A model generated the notes under the pieces. It had not been told where the DNA came from and made no database searches. It saw only the letters and a program-made list of their open reading frames with translations. The translations under genes and the position numbers were made by a program. A DNA stretch of 59,712 nucleotides from Flavobacterium sp. (GTDB lineage: Bacteria > Bacteroidota > Bacteroidia > Flavobacteriales > Flavobacteriaceae), in contig JAHEZJ010000037.1 in assembly GCA_023251135.1 (NCBI GenBank), positions 1 to 59,712 on the forward strand. The letters are read 5' to 3'. Below, one piece after another: positions 9,301 to 17,752 of this stretch (positions within the stretch are counted from its first letter, which is position 1; the number at the start of each line of letters is the position of its first letter).

Positions 9301-9724
9301 AAAAAAGGTTGAAATAAAACTAGGAAGATTACCAATTGTTACAGCTGTTGCCTTACAAATGAATCAGCTCTTTTACAATCTTATTAGTAATGCTCTTAAG
9401 TTTTGCAAAAATGACGATTCAATTTGCAAAATAGAAATTAGTTCCCGCAAACTTACATTAGCACAAATTAAAAAGTTTCCCACCATAAACCCAACTATAA
9501 ATTATTACAAAATTGTTATTAAAGACAACGGTATAGGTTTTGATAAACAGTACGAAAATAAAATTTTTACTATTTTTCAGAGACTACACAATAGTGAAGT
9601 ATATAGTGGTACTGGCATTGGCCTCGCAATCGGAAAAAAAATTGTAGAAAATCATAAAGGAATTATTTATTCGAAAGCTGAAGAAAATATTGGTGCTGAA
9701 TTTCATATTATATTGGCTGTATAA
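6359..9724 (+). CDS. CheB-CheR-PAS hybrid histidine kinase
   Basis: A 1121-residue cytoplasmic fusion. Residues about 15-195 are a CheB methylesterase domain with the Ser-His-Asp triad (S24 in GASAGG, H51 in VQHLHP, D142 in GSGSDG). Residues about 210-475 are a CheR methyltransferase (RRRIARRMAL, IWIAGCSTGEEAYS for SAM binding, DLITCRNVFIY). A Glu-rich coiled coil of repeated NEEL/SEEL units follows (about 640-725), then a PAS domain (about 730-860), a HisKA domain with H898 in ASHDLQEPL, and an HATPase with NALKF, DNGIGF and GTGIGL. Such proteins are thought to couple protein methylation chemistry to phosphorelay; their targets are mostly unknown. No chemoreceptor is nearby. Two receiver genes, one broken, precede it. 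Confidence 0.93.
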   Translation: MDAKTNYLPMATRQDFPVVGIGASAGGLDAFTKFIDAIPDNSEMAYVFVQHLHPMHDSMLTELLSRVAKIPINEITDDIHLAPNHIYVIPENKMLTSFDGVLKLSPRLKDTKNQAIDIFFNSLAEVHLDLAYGVLLSGSGSDGTIGLKAIKKHGGTTFAQDTDASYNEMPQNAINAGVVDYVMTPVKIVEKLIKISKSKYLISEEHDTNDEVVFQEIIKILHEQSGVDFTYYKQTTIRRRIARRMALNKIVNLRDYLKVLRDDKVASEDLFNDMLIPVTEFFRDDKIFQIIKEKVFPIITSRVLEGNTIRIWIAGCSTGEEAYSLAIALHEFLGENLQGKEMQVFASDISEVAIVKARIGFYKKSQMKNVSENTLSKYFTSNTNGYTIKRQIRDLCIFAVHNFLSDPPFAKMDLITCRNVFIYMDSFLQKKSLATFHYALKENAFLILGKSETAVPAAEFFQSFDKTGKIYIRKQVSARFINSGLEANGRLKSFKSNIQRKEIIKEDFKKSAESVLLSKYTPASVIVNEQMDIVHINGSIAEFIELPSGKPTFNLLKMAKEGLAFELRNAWHKVKETDSTIKKEGIQIKSKGVEEEITIELQRLEETSEPYFLVLFYKSSIDKDNLLLNKLVSEELQDNIYLKRIKQLEKELAKIHDDINVISEEQEASNEELQSANEELLSGSEELQSLNEELETSKEELQSSNEELIQINQELLNKQQEVNISKNYTEAIVETLREPIVILDSNLRIKDTNWAFSKKYNIAKDEAVGKLIYEIKNYLFDNISMRSMLEKVLPEKIQLDDYQIAVNLLPYRESIMLLNARQVTNETSKEQLILLAIEDITERRITEKRLQELSDGFEAKVQERTADLLSSNTELESSVKKLHVANVQLQEYAYVASHDLQEPLRKILMFISRLLGMDEKISDEALILLEKISKSSTRMNTLIKDLLAYSYLNNPEKQFIKTDLNVIVANILVDFELLIDEKKVEIKLGRLPIVTAVALQMNQLFYNLISNALKFCKNDDSICKIEISSRKLTLAQIKKFPTINPTINYYKIVIKDNGIGFDKQYENKIFTIFQRLHNSEVYSGTGIGLAIGKKIVENHKGIIYSKAEENIGAEFHIILAV

Positions 9725-9944
9725 AGGTTATTTTATTCTCTAAAAAAAAATAGTTCCTAATAGTTTTAATTATTATCACAGTCATTGTGATTGAGTCTTT
9801 TCATCTTTTGATAAAAAATATTAATTCTTTTGGTGTTAATGATAATTCTAAAAAAAAATAATAAATTATTTTCAGATAAGTTAAATGGAATGAGTCATAG
9901 AAAACTTATTTAGAGAACAGAACATTGATTATGAAATTTCTCTA

Positions 9945-10020
9945 TTGCCAAATTGCCAATAGTTGAATGTCTTCTATGCCTCTTGTAAAAGTTCCTTTTA
10001 ATCTTTAGAATTATAGTGTC
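9945..10020 (-). mobile_element. Internally deleted IS3-family copy
   Basis: The minus strand encodes RNFYKRHRRHSTIG, the conserved end of an IS3 orfB (intact element: [11 protein letters not shown]). It is joined directly to the GAATTATAG outer end (10008), so both ends remain but about 1.1 kb between them is gone. The rest of 9725-10330 contains a two-hairpin repeat, an ATCACA-N5-TGTGAT palindrome (9775-9791) and no gene. Confidence 0.65.
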
Positions 10021-10061
10021 AAAAAAACAAGCTATTCACCTCTTTTAATTTTTTTCTCAAA

Positions 10062-10102
10062 AACTACCTTAGATTTTTGTAGCAAAATTGGAGGAAACTC
10101 CA
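10062..10102 (+). repeat. Two-hairpin repeat, copy C
   Basis: Stem 1 is CTAC (10064-10067) with GTAG (10079-10082), replacing the C:G pair of the other copies by T:A on both sides. Stem 2 is TGGAG, loop GAAA, CTCCA (10089-10102). Confidence 0.6.
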
Positions 10103-10330
10103 TTTCAAGCATCTTTAAGGTGATTTTTGTTGTGTAACTTGTGCGCAAATTTACATAAAACGTTAATTTATCGCATTAATAAATTATAAACCAGCTTTTT
10201 AACCTATATTTATAATTCCTTCTTTTTCGTTTTAGATTTCCAATGCAAATACTTTTAAGTTAATTTTCGGATCAATTGGGTTAACCATCCTCTAATTGAT
10301 AAAGTAATTTTATATAAAAATTTAGAGATT

Positions 10331-11410
10331 ATGGAATTAGCAGCGGCAAATGATTTAATCGTTACAAAATACGGTGTGATTTTAGAGAAAACTGAACGTG
10401 TTTTCGAAGAATTAGGCGTTTTAAATCCTGCTATATACCAAGAAGGAAATACGGTACACATGTTTTACAGAGCAGCAAAAAAAGGAAACTTTTCAACTAT
10501 AGGCTATTGCCGGTTTGAAGGTCCCCAAACTTTAGTAGAAAGAAGTACTACGCCTATATTTGCTCCTGATTTTATTTATGAAATTCACGGAGTAGAAGAT
10601 CCCCGCATCACGAAAATTGATGCTGTTTTTTATATGACCTACGTGACCTACGATGGTATGAATGCTTGCGGTGCCCTGGCCACATCAAAAGATTTAAAAA
10701 CTTTTAAAAAGAAAGGAATTATTACTCCAAAATTTATTCTAAATGAATTTACAAATTTGATTAGAAAACATTTACAGAATCCAAGTATTGCCAAAATACT
10801 GGCTTTCAATATGGAAAAAAATTATCCTTTAACTGAAACGATGAAGGAGAATTTGTATGTATGGGATAAAAATGTGGTCTTTTTTCCGAAAAAAATAAAT
10901 GGCAAATTTGTGGCTTTACATAGATTATTTCCATCGATCCAGATTTTTACTTTCGAAAAGAAGACCGACTTAACGGATGAATTCTGGAAAGATTATCTGA
11001 AAAACCTGCCCGACCATATTGTAATGGAGCCCAAATTTGATCATGAAACCAGTCATATTGGCCCCGGTGCTCCACCAATTGAAACAAATGAAGGCTGGCT
11101 ATTAATTTACCACTCTGCAGAAAGAAGGGAGAAAGGATTGGTATATCATGCTTCGGCAGCATTATTAGATCTTGAGAATCCTGCAAAAGTCATTGCGAGA
11201 TTAGCCAATCCAATTATAACTCCTTCAGAATATTATGAACGACACGGTTATGTCAATTACGTGGTTTTTCCAACTGGGACAGCTATTTTTGATGATCTCC
11301 TCTATATTTATTACGGTGCCGCCGATGACAAAATTGCGGTAGCTTCATTAAATCTCAAAGATTTATTAAACGAATTAAAACAACATTCCAATGAAAACAA
11401 TCTCCAATAA
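10331..11410 (+). CDS. GH130 family glycoside phosphorylase (beta-mannoside type)
   Basis: A 359-residue five-bladed beta-propeller of family GH130. Visible marks are VLNPAIYQEGNTVHMFYRAA at the start, IHGVEDPRITKID with the acid/base aspartate region, HIGPGAPPIET and the closing YYGAADDKIAVASL. GH130 enzymes phosphorolyse beta-mannosides, releasing mannose-1-phosphate, or can run in the synthetic direction; the exact linkage cannot be read here. It overlaps the next glycosyltransferase gene by 20 bases, so the two are translationally coupled and may act on one mannose-containing glycan or oligosaccharide. No signal peptide, so cytoplasmic. Confidence 0.9.
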   Translation: MELAAANDLIVTKYGVILEKTERVFEELGVLNPAIYQEGNTVHMFYRAAKKGNFSTIGYCRFEGPQTLVERSTTPIFAPDFIYEIHGVEDPRITKIDAVFYMTYVTYDGMNACGALATSKDLKTFKKKGIITPKFILNEFTNLIRKHLQNPSIAKILAFNMEKNYPLTETMKENLYVWDKNVVFFPKKINGKFVALHRLFPSIQIFTFEKKTDLTDEFWKDYLKNLPDHIVMEPKFDHETSHIGPGAPPIETNEGWLLIYHSAERREKGLVYHASAALLDLENPAKVIARLANPIITPSEYYERHGYVNYVVFPTGTAIFDDLLYIYYGAADDKIAVASLNLKDLLNELKQHSNENNLQ

Positions 11411-13661
11411 ATCAAAAATAGTTTTCCTTTCTACATTTCCTCCAACACAATGTGGTATTGCAACATATACACAGGATACGATCAAAGGGATCACCGCTGT
11501 ATATGGTAAATCAATTACTTGTGAAATTTGTGAATTGGTCGATAAACCAAAAACAAAACCCACACAGGCCTATACTTTAAATACAAAAAACAGACGGGAA
11601 TATGTTAAAGTTGCCGACCAAATCAATAAAGATAAAAATGTAAAACTGGTTCACATCCAACATGAGTTTGGCTTGTTTAGCGGTAACTCTGGAGATTTTT
11701 TATTAGATTTTTTAAATACAATTAAAAAACCGGTAACCTTTACTTTTCACAGTGTAATACCAAAACCCGGCAAAGAACTGCGAACTTTTGTCAAACTGCT
11801 TTTAAGTTATTGTAATTCTGCCTTTGTGATGACAAATCAATCCAAAGAAATTTTGACCATAGATTATGATATTCCCGAAATGCTTATTACCTGTGTACCA
11901 CATGGGACTCATACTGTAATTTATGAAACTCCGTATCAGGCCAAAGAAAAATTCAATATTCAGGAGCGGCTTGTTCTATCAACTTTCGGGCTCTTAGGAG
12001 AAGGAAAAAATATTGAAACTGGATTACATGCCTTATCTAAAATCATCAAAAAAGACCCCAATGTACTCTATCTGATTATTGGGAAAACACATCCCAATTT
12101 AATTGTAAACGGAATTGATGCCTATCGTGATAAACTGGAAAGAATTGTAGAAGATTTAAATTTAAAAAATAATGTTCACTTCATCAATAAATATCTGGAT
12201 ACCAAGGAACTTTTGGACTATTTAAAAGCTACCGATATTTACCTGTTTACTTCAAAAGACCCTAATCAGGCCGTAAGTGGTACTTTTTCTTACGCAATGA
12301 GTTGTGCCTGTCCTATGGTAGCTTCTAAAATTCCACATACCCTAGAAGTCTTGACTTCAGATTGTGGTTTTTTGGTAGACATCGGAAATGTCAATCAGTT
12401 CGCAGAAGCAACCTTAAAATTGATTTCTGACGAGCATCTCAGACAGGAAATGGGAATCAATGCCTTTAGAAAAACGCGAGGTTCATCCTGGGAAAACGTT
12501 GCAATTGCATACATGAACGTCTATAAAAAACTAATGGAAAATGTGGAGGAAATTAAATATACTTATCCTCCAATACAACTAAAACATATTAAAAAATTGA
12601 CTACTGATTTAGGAATTATTCAATTTAGTAAAATCTCAATTCCCGATCTTACCTCAGGTTATACATTAGATGACAATGCACGTGCTTTGGTAGCACTTTG
12701 CATGCATTATAAACTGGCCCGGGACAAAGACGATCTACCCTATATTTTAATTTATTTGGATTTTATAGAACGCTGTCAGAAACCAAAAGGTAATTTTATC
12801 AATTACGTCGATCAGGAAAACAGAGAACATACAGAACAAAATGCCGAAGTAAATTTGGAAGATTCTAATGCGAGAGCAATCTGGGCATTGGGAATGGTGG
12901 TTTCAAATGCCACTATCCTGCCTGTAACCTTTGCTGAAAAAGCTTCAAAATGTTTATTAAATTCTTTAAAATGGGCAGAGAATATCCAATCACCGCGCTC
13001 GATTGGATTCGCTACAAAAGGATTGTATTTATATCATTCGACTGTTCCTAATTTATACGTTGCTGCCCTTATCAATAAACTTAATGCTAAACTTTTGTCC
13101 AACTATGAAATTTATGCTTCTAAAAACTGGAAATGGTTTGAAAACTATTTGACTTACGCCAATGGTATTTTGCCGGAATCAATGCTTTATGCATATTTAG
13201 TGACTAACAAACCCATTTATAAAAAGGTAGCCCTGGATTCATTAGATTTTTTAATGTCAAAAATGTTCATAGATAAAACTTTTCGTGTAATCTCAAACAA
13301 TGGATGGTATCAAAAAAACTCAGAACCCCAACTTTATGGCGAGCAGCCAATTGATGTTTCCTATACCATTCAAACTTTAAATACCTTTTATAACACCTTT
13401 AATTTACCTGAATACAAACAAAAAATGAAAAGAGCCTTTAACTGGTTTTTAGGCCAAAATCATCTGAATCAAATTATGTACAACCCGGTAAGTGGTGGTG
13501 GTTATGATGGTCTTGAAAAAGAAAATGTAAACTTAAATCAGGGCGCTGAGTCAACTATTTGCTACCTCACAGCGAGATTACTGATGGAAAACTTCAAATC
13601 ATCTGAGTCTAAAGTAATTTCGTTACTTAAAACAAGAACTACTGTCATCTTAAACTCCTAA
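11391..13661 (+). CDS. GT4-family glycosyltransferase fused to an alpha/alpha-barrel-like domain
   Basis: 756 residues. The first about 390 form a GT-B glycosyltransferase: FLSTFPPTQCGIATYTQD donor-side start, VHIQHEFGLF, TFHSV, then LLGEGKN and DIYLFTSKDPNQAVSGTFSYAMSCACPMVAS, the nucleotide-sugar site. The last about 350 (from TTDLGIIQFSKISIPDLTSGYTLDDNARAL) look like a helical toroid with LEDSNARAIWALG and GAESTICYLTA, typical of the C-terminal half in this flavobacterial protein type. The start overlaps the GH130 gene by 20 bases. The pairing suggests a mannosyl transfer and phosphorolysis couple, possibly for a storage or compatible-solute glycan; this is inference. A stem-loop follows at 13706. 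Confidence 0.87.
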   Translation: MKTISNKSKIVFLSTFPPTQCGIATYTQDTIKGITAVYGKSITCEICELVDKPKTKPTQAYTLNTKNRREYVKVADQINKDKNVKLVHIQHEFGLFSGNSGDFLLDFLNTIKKPVTFTFHSVIPKPGKELRTFVKLLLSYCNSAFVMTNQSKEILTIDYDIPEMLITCVPHGTHTVIYETPYQAKEKFNIQERLVLSTFGLLGEGKNIETGLHALSKIIKKDPNVLYLIIGKTHPNLIVNGIDAYRDKLERIVEDLNLKNNVHFINKYLDTKELLDYLKATDIYLFTSKDPNQAVSGTFSYAMSCACPMVASKIPHTLEVLTSDCGFLVDIGNVNQFAEATLKLISDEHLRQEMGINAFRKTRGSSWENVAIAYMNVYKKLMENVEEIKYTYPPIQLKHIKKLTTDLGIIQFSKISIPDLTSGYTLDDNARALVALCMHYKLARDKDDLPYILIYLDFIERCQKPKGNFINYVDQENREHTEQNAEVNLEDSNARAIWALGMVVSNATILPVTFAEKASKCLLNSLKWAENIQSPRSIGFATKGLYLYHSTVPNLYVAALINKLNAKLLSNYEIYASKNWKWFENYLTYANGILPESMLYAYLVTNKPIYKKVALDSLDFLMSKMFIDKTFRVISNNGWYQKNSEPQLYGEQPIDVSYTIQTLNTFYNTFNLPEYKQKMKRAFNWFLGQNHLNQIMYNPVSGGGYDGLEKENVNLNQGAESTICYLTARLLMENFKSSESKVISLLKTRTTVILNS

Positions 13662-13705
13662 GTACCGAAGTAACAAAAGACCAACCAAAATGTTATTTAA
13701 CTTTT

Positions 13706-13741
13706 AATGAGGAAATCTCATAGTACAAAGACTTCCTCATT
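13706..13741 (+). terminator. Terminator after the GH130/GT4 pair
   Basis: AATGAGGAA (13706-13714) pairs with TTCCTCATT (13733-13741), followed by a T-rich stretch. The rest of the 13662-14224 gap holds no convincing gene. A short coding-like stretch at about 13805-13890 (KKLPSSFLKDRIKDFLL) may be a transposase scrap, which I could not place. Confidence 0.65.
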
Positions 13742-14224
13742 GTTTTATAAGAGATTTTTTTAAGTAGTTATATTCCAACCCAATTTTGCCCCCCTTAGGG
13801 TATTGTCAATCTTACCAGCTCGTTCTAAATGAAAAAACGATGTCGTCGTTCGGTAAGAAACTCCCATCTTCTTTCCTGAAGGATCGCATCAAGGATTTCC
13901 TACTGTGATAAGGCTATTATATTATTGACTCCAATAACATCTACTTGAATAGCACGGGCTTCTGTTCTCATAAAGTATTTCATATCGTAAAATTGTCAAA
14001 AATCTCAAGAAATTTCGTTTTTTCTACAGATGTATATTATACCAATTTTGTTTCCATATGATTTTGTGAGTAAAACTATATTTGAATTACCTTGATTAGA
14101 TTAGGTAGAAATACGTATGTACATTAATTTAAATAAGAGTAATTTAGATTCAATTTTTAAGTAATTAAGCAAGTTGCTTTGAACTTTTATTTTATCATTC
14201 GAAAATTTTAATCTTAAATAGCAA

Positions 14225-14866
14225 ATGAAAAAAAACATCCTTTCGCTTATTTTATTTAGCGTTGTAAATGCATTTTGTCAGACTCCTCAGAATCTTTATA
14301 AAGGAGTGTGGAGCACCGTAAATTCAAATAAAACTACAATTATAAATAATTCGTCATCTGTGGGTGGTATTTTTAGGATCTCTAATGGGACTTTAAATAG
14401 TGATAATATATTTGATGATTTTACAATAGTAGTTGATGGTATTGAGCTTTCGAAAAGATTTATGGAAGGCGGTGGAGTCGTTGTGGAAGGTAAAAGGATA
14501 GAACTAAGACAAAATGGGGTGAGTAATGTTGCTATTGGTGTGTGGGAGATAATACAAAAAATAGCTGTCGAAACCGTTTCAAGTATCTGGGCTATAAAGC
14601 CTGAACCTAATAAGGAATTTCTAGTTGCAGAATTAAAAAACAGTCAGGAGTTTCAATTTGTTGTTAACGGTCAGCCTCAAGGCTGTAGTCAAAATTTTGT
14701 AGAAGTTGCAGTTGATGGAAATACAATTAAAGACAAAGACGGCAGACCAATTAATTTTGCACTAAGCAGTTCATTCCTTGGGGAAGGTAAAAGAATAACA
14801 ATTAAAGCCTCAGGGACATGTTCTGTAAACAACTTTATATCTGGTTCGCTTTTATTAAAAAAGTAA
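14225..14866 (+). CDS. Small secreted protein of unknown function
   Basis: 213 residues, starting with a classical signal peptide ([19 protein letters not shown], cleavage after FCQ likely). The mature part is rich in short beta strands ([22 protein letters not shown]) and has two cysteines (QGCSQN and GTCSVN) that may pair. No family is recognised. The C-terminus SLLLKK ends 20 bases before the IS3 element, and the antisense transposase frame reads into it. The gene is alone, with decayed DNA before it and an IS behind it. Its composition matches neighbouring host genes. It could be an exported or periplasmic carbohydrate-binding or adhesin-like protein, but nothing in the sequence proves that. 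Confidence 0.7.
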   Translation: MKKNILSLILFSVVNAFCQTPQNLYKGVWSTVNSNKTTIINNSSSVGGIFRISNGTLNSDNIFDDFTIVVDGIELSKRFMEGGGVVVEGKRIELRQNGVSNVAIGVWEIIQKIAVETVSSIWAIKPEPNKEFLVAELKNSQEFQFVVNGQPQGCSQNFVEVAVDGNTIKDKDGRPINFALSSSFLGEGKRITIKASGTCSVNNFISGSLLLKK

Positions 14867-15780
14867 TAAGAGCAGATAAAATCAAATGGAACCATAGAAA
14901 AATGGGAAGCAGAATGTCTTCTATGCTTGTTATAAAAGTTTTCTATATAGCCTGAAATTGAATCTTTTGCTTTCTCTTTTGTGGCATAGGTGTTATGATA
15001 GACCAATTCTGTTTTCAGCGTTTTGAAAAAGCTCTCGGCCACGGCATTATCAAAGCAGTTTCCCTTTCCGCTCATGCTACGGATAATCTGGCCGGTGCCT
15101 TCCAATAGAGAAGTAAAACATAGGCATGCATATTGTATGCCCCTGTCAGAGTGGAACAGTAATTTCTGGTTACATCCTAAAGGACGGTTAACTATCGCAT
15201 TTTTAAAAGCGCTGATGTTTGTTTCTTTTGCTTTTAGGTTTTCGCTTAAGGACCAGCCGATCACTTTGCGATCAAAAAGGTCTATTACCACAGTAAGATA
15301 GAGCCATCCTTCGTCGGTTTCTATATAGGTAATGTCTGAGACCCATACTTCGCTGCAGCGGGTTGTCTTAAAATTCTGCTCCAGGATGTTCGGTGGCGTC
15401 AGATATCTATGAGCAGAGTTTGTAGTTTTTCTGAATTTCGTTTTTGCAATGCTGCACAGATGGTTTTCCATCATGATCTTCGCTACAAACGCCCGGGATA
15501 CTTTAATGCCGATTGCCGAGAGTTCTTTGGCAATTCTGGGGCTTCCGTATCTGCATTGGCTCCAGTGGTAGATTCGCGTGATTTCAGATGCGATGAAAAT
15601 TTTACGCACGGATCTGCTGCTAGGCAGTCCTTTCAGCCATTTATAGTAGCAGCTCGGATCGACTTTAAAAACCTGGCACATCTTCCCAACGGGAAATATC
15701 GCGGCATGCTCTCTGATAAATTCGTATTTTACCCGCCGTTCTTGGAGAAGATGTGTTGAGCCTTTTTTAGTATGGCGCAT
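14689..15780 (-). CDS. IS3-family transposase, orfB (DDE integrase core)
   Basis: The catalytic half of the transposase, with an HTH-like segment and a DDE core: [18 protein letters not shown] (first D), [11 protein letters not shown] (second D) and [18 protein letters not shown] (E). [11 protein letters not shown] is the usual ending, but no stop codon lies inside the element: the frame reads about 65 codons out of the IS into antisense of the secreted-protein gene, stopping at 14689. It overlaps orfA by about 50 bases, with A6G (plus-strand 15762-15768) for -1 slippage, so a fused OrfAB is expected. All catalytic residues are intact. Confidence 0.92.
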   Translation of the reverse strand: MRHTKKGSTHLLQERRVKYEFIREHAAIFPVGKMCQVFKVDPSCYYKWLKGLPSSRSVRKIFIASEITRIYHWSQCRYGSPRIAKELSAIGIKVSRAFVAKIMMENHLCSIAKTKFRKTTNSAHRYLTPPNILEQNFKTTRCSEVWVSDITYIETDEGWLYLTVVIDLFDRKVIGWSLSENLKAKETNISAFKNAIVNRPLGCNQKLLFHSDRGIQYACLCFTSLLEGTGQIIRSMSGKGNCFDNAVAESFFKTLKTELVYHNTYATKEKAKDSISGYIENFYNKHRRHSASHFSMVPFDFICSYYFFNKSEPDIKLFTEHVPEALIVILLPSPRNELLSAKLIGLPSLSLIVFPSTATSTKF

Positions 15781-16064
15781 TCCGTTTGCAGCTCTTTGAT
15801 CTGCTTTCTCATTTTCATGAGTTCTTTTTTATCAGGATCATTTGAGAGCTGCTTTTTAGTGCCAAACTTCCCGTCTTTGTAAAGTTTCTTCCAGTGCTGC
15901 AGGGTGTCTGCGCTGATATTTAGCTCCCGCGCCACTTCAAGTACCTTTCCGCAGTGGATGCTCATCGAGGCCGCCAGAATCTTAAATCCTAACGTGTGTG
16001 TTTTTCTTGTCTTTTTCATAAACTATAAATTTAATTCCTTTTTTTCTTTAGAATTATAGTGCCA
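14887..16064 (-). mobile_element. IS3-family insertion sequence, apparently intact
   Basis: The ends are placed at TGGAACCATAG (from 14887) and, on the other strand, TGGCACTATAA (ending at 16064); 8 of the first 10 bases match. The flanking AAA on each side would be a 3-bp target duplication, but A-rich flanks make this weak. The element is about 1.18 kb with orfA and orfB on the minus strand. Sequence similarity to other copies continues past 16064 (ACAAG...), so the true right end could be further out, towards the two-hairpin repeats. Confidence 0.7.
15729..16019 (-). CDS. IS3-family transposase, orfA (helix-turn-helix)
   Basis: 96 residues. It starts [20 protein letters not shown] and contains the HTH (ALIARELNIS-like segment [20 protein letters not shown]), then a heptad-type coiled coil ([20 protein letters not shown]) used for dimerisation. 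The product binds the IS ends and acts as regulator or as the N-terminal half of OrfAB. The end of the gene overlaps orfB at the A6G slippery site. Parts of the same gene are found as debris at 3985-4182. Confidence 0.9.
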   Translation of the reverse strand: MKKTRKTHTLGFKILAASMSIHCGKVLEVARELNISADTLQHWKKLYKDGKFGTKKQLSNDPDKKELMKMRKQIKELQTECAILKKAQHIFSKNGG

Positions 16065-16094
16065 AAAAAAACAAGTCATCATCCTCATGAACAA

Positions 16095-16126
16095 AACCGC
16101 CTTAGCTTTTTGCGGCAGAAATGAAG
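16095..16126 (+). repeat. Two-hairpin repeat, copy E (stem 1 only)
   Basis: Stem 1 is CCGC (16097-16100) with GCGG (16112-16115), all Watson-Crick pairs. Stem 2 (TGAAGGCATTT) is degenerate. A complete copy follows 78 bp later. Confidence 0.55.
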
Positions 16127-16172
16127 GCATTTTAAATTTCAATTTTAGCAGCCGTTCGCTTCTTTTTCATAA

Positions 16173-16214
16173 AACCGCCTTAGCTTTTTGTGGCAAAATT
16201 GGAGGCAACTCCAG
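16173..16214 (+). repeat. Two-hairpin repeat, copy D
   Basis: Stem 1 CCGC/GTGG (16175-16178, 16190-16193, one G:T); stem 2 TGGAG, loop GCAA, CTCCA (16200-16213). With copy E it makes a tandem in the 333-base gap behind the IS; the remainder of the gap shows only upstream DNA of the next gene. Confidence 0.6.
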
Positions 16215-16397
16215 TTGTAAGATTCAAGTTGTTTAGTCTTTAAATGTTTTCTCTTTTAGAGTTGCTTGAAATTTAAGGAGTTAAAATTTAGATCAAAAAG
16301 AAAATAATCTCGTTGAGATGCAATAACTATCGTTTAAATGCAAATATGTAGGATTTTTTTTGTAGTTTGGTAGTAGTTAAAACTTAAAAGGCTATAG

Positions 16398-17747
16398 ATG
16401 AAATCATTTAAAATTTTTTTAGTTGAAGATGATCCTTTTTTTGGAGAAACTTTAAAATACCACCTTAAATTAAATCCTGATTTTGAAGTATTTTTGTTTA
16501 AAACTGGAAAAGAATGTTTGGATAATTTATTTCAGAACCCTAAAATTATTTGTTTGGATTTCGGTCTGCCAGATATAAACGGAGATGTATTGCTTAAGAA
16601 AATACAACAAACAAATAATAGAATTCCCATTATTATCATAAGTGGTCAGGAAGAAATAGAAGTAGCTGTTGACTTTTTAAAATCGGGAGCTAAAGATTAT
16701 ATTGTAAAAAATAGCCATACAAAAGAACTGCTTTGGAATTCGATTATTAAGATCAGGGAGAATCTAAATCTTATTGATGAAGTAGAAGAATTAAAGGAAA
16801 AACTGGAACAAAAGTTTAGCTTTGAGAATACCATAATAGGTCAAAGTGAGGCAATAAAAGTAGTTTTTAACAAAATAAACAAATCCTTAAGCACTAATAT
16901 AAATGTTTCTATAACAGGGGAGACTGGAACAGGAAAGGAAATCGTTGCTAAAGCGATCCACTATAATTCTGACAGAAAAAACAAACCATTTGTAGCCTTA
17001 AATATGGCTGCGATTCCTAAAGAACTCGTCGAGAGTGAATTTTTCGGACACGAAAAAGGAGCTTTTACCGGAGCCGATCAGAGAGCAATCGGGAAGTTTG
17101 AGCAGGCTGATGGAGGCACAATTTTTTTGGATGAAATTGCTGAATTGGATTTAAACCTCCAAAGTAAATTACTCCGGGTACTGCAGGAAAGAGAGGTTAT
17201 TAGACTTGGAGGAAAAGAGGTTATTAAGTTTAATGCTCGACTGATAGTAGCAACTCATAAAGATCTAAAAGAAGAGGCTAAAAAAGCAAGGTTCAGAGAA
17301 GATCTATATTACAGAATTATAGGACTTCCGATAGAGTTACCGCCTTTAAGGGAACGGGGCCACGATATTTTACTTTTAGCCAAACATTTTTGCGATCTTT
17401 TTACAAAAGAAAACAAATTAAAAACCATTACGATCTCAAAAGAAGCTAAAGAAAAATTACTTAAATATAAATTTCCCGGAAACATACGAGAGCTCAAATC
17501 TATAATAGATCTTGCTTGTGTTATGTGTGAAAATAATGAAATTTCTATTGATGACTTAACTTTTGAGAGTATAAATGATACTGATTTTTTCTTGTCTGAA
17601 GATAAAACTTTAAAAGAGTTTACGGCTGAAATTATATTGTATTATTTAAAAAAAAATAATGAAGATGTACTAAAAACAGCAAAACAACTAGATATCGGAA
17701 AATCTACGATTTATAACTTAATTCAGTTAAGCCAAACTAAAAAATAA
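16398..17747 (+). CDS. Sigma54-dependent response regulator (NtrC family)
   Basis: 449 residues in three domains. Residues 1-120 are a receiver with pocket ED at 10-12, phosphoacceptor D54 (ICLDFGLPDINGD) and the conserved lysine in DYIVKN. Residues about 145-375 are a sigma54-activating AAA+ ATPase: Walker A GETGTGKE, the sigma54-contacting GAFTGAD loop, Walker B GTIFLDEIAEL and the sensor arginine region FREDLYYRI. The C-terminus ends in a Fis-type HTH (LKTAKQLDIGKSTIYNLIQ). It should activate -24/-12 promoters from distant sites. Five bases separate it from the FIST gene, so it is the first gene of the sensory operon lying just upstream of the exopolysaccharide cluster, whose gaps carry candidate sigma54 promoters. 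Confidence 0.93.
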   Translation: MKSFKIFLVEDDPFFGETLKYHLKLNPDFEVFLFKTGKECLDNLFQNPKIICLDFGLPDINGDVLLKKIQQTNNRIPIIIISGQEEIEVAVDFLKSGAKDYIVKNSHTKELLWNSIIKIRENLNLIDEVEELKEKLEQKFSFENTIIGQSEAIKVVFNKINKSLSTNINVSITGETGTGKEIVAKAIHYNSDRKNKPFVALNMAAIPKELVESEFFGHEKGAFTGADQRAIGKFEQADGGTIFLDEIAELDLNLQSKLLRVLQEREVIRLGGKEVIKFNARLIVATHKDLKEEAKKARFREDLYYRIIGLPIELPPLRERGHDILLLAKHFCDLFTKENKLKTITISKEAKEKLLKYKFPGNIRELKSIIDLACVMCENNEISIDDLTFESINDTDFFLSEDKTLKEFTAEIILYYLKKNNEDVLKTAKQLDIGKSTIYNLIQLSQTKK

Positions 17748-17752
17748 GGTAA

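Noticed and set aside
9775-9791. ATCACA-N5-TGTGAT palindrome
   Set aside because: It lies in debris between genes, the half-sites are in the opposite order to Crp sites, and no gene start is close.
13805-13890. Coding-like stretch KKLPSSFLKDRIKDFLL
   Set aside because: Too short, with stops on both sides; a transposase scrap is possible but could not be matched to any family.
15023-15759. Plus-strand frames across the IS3 element
   Set aside because: They are antisense shadows of orfA/orfB.
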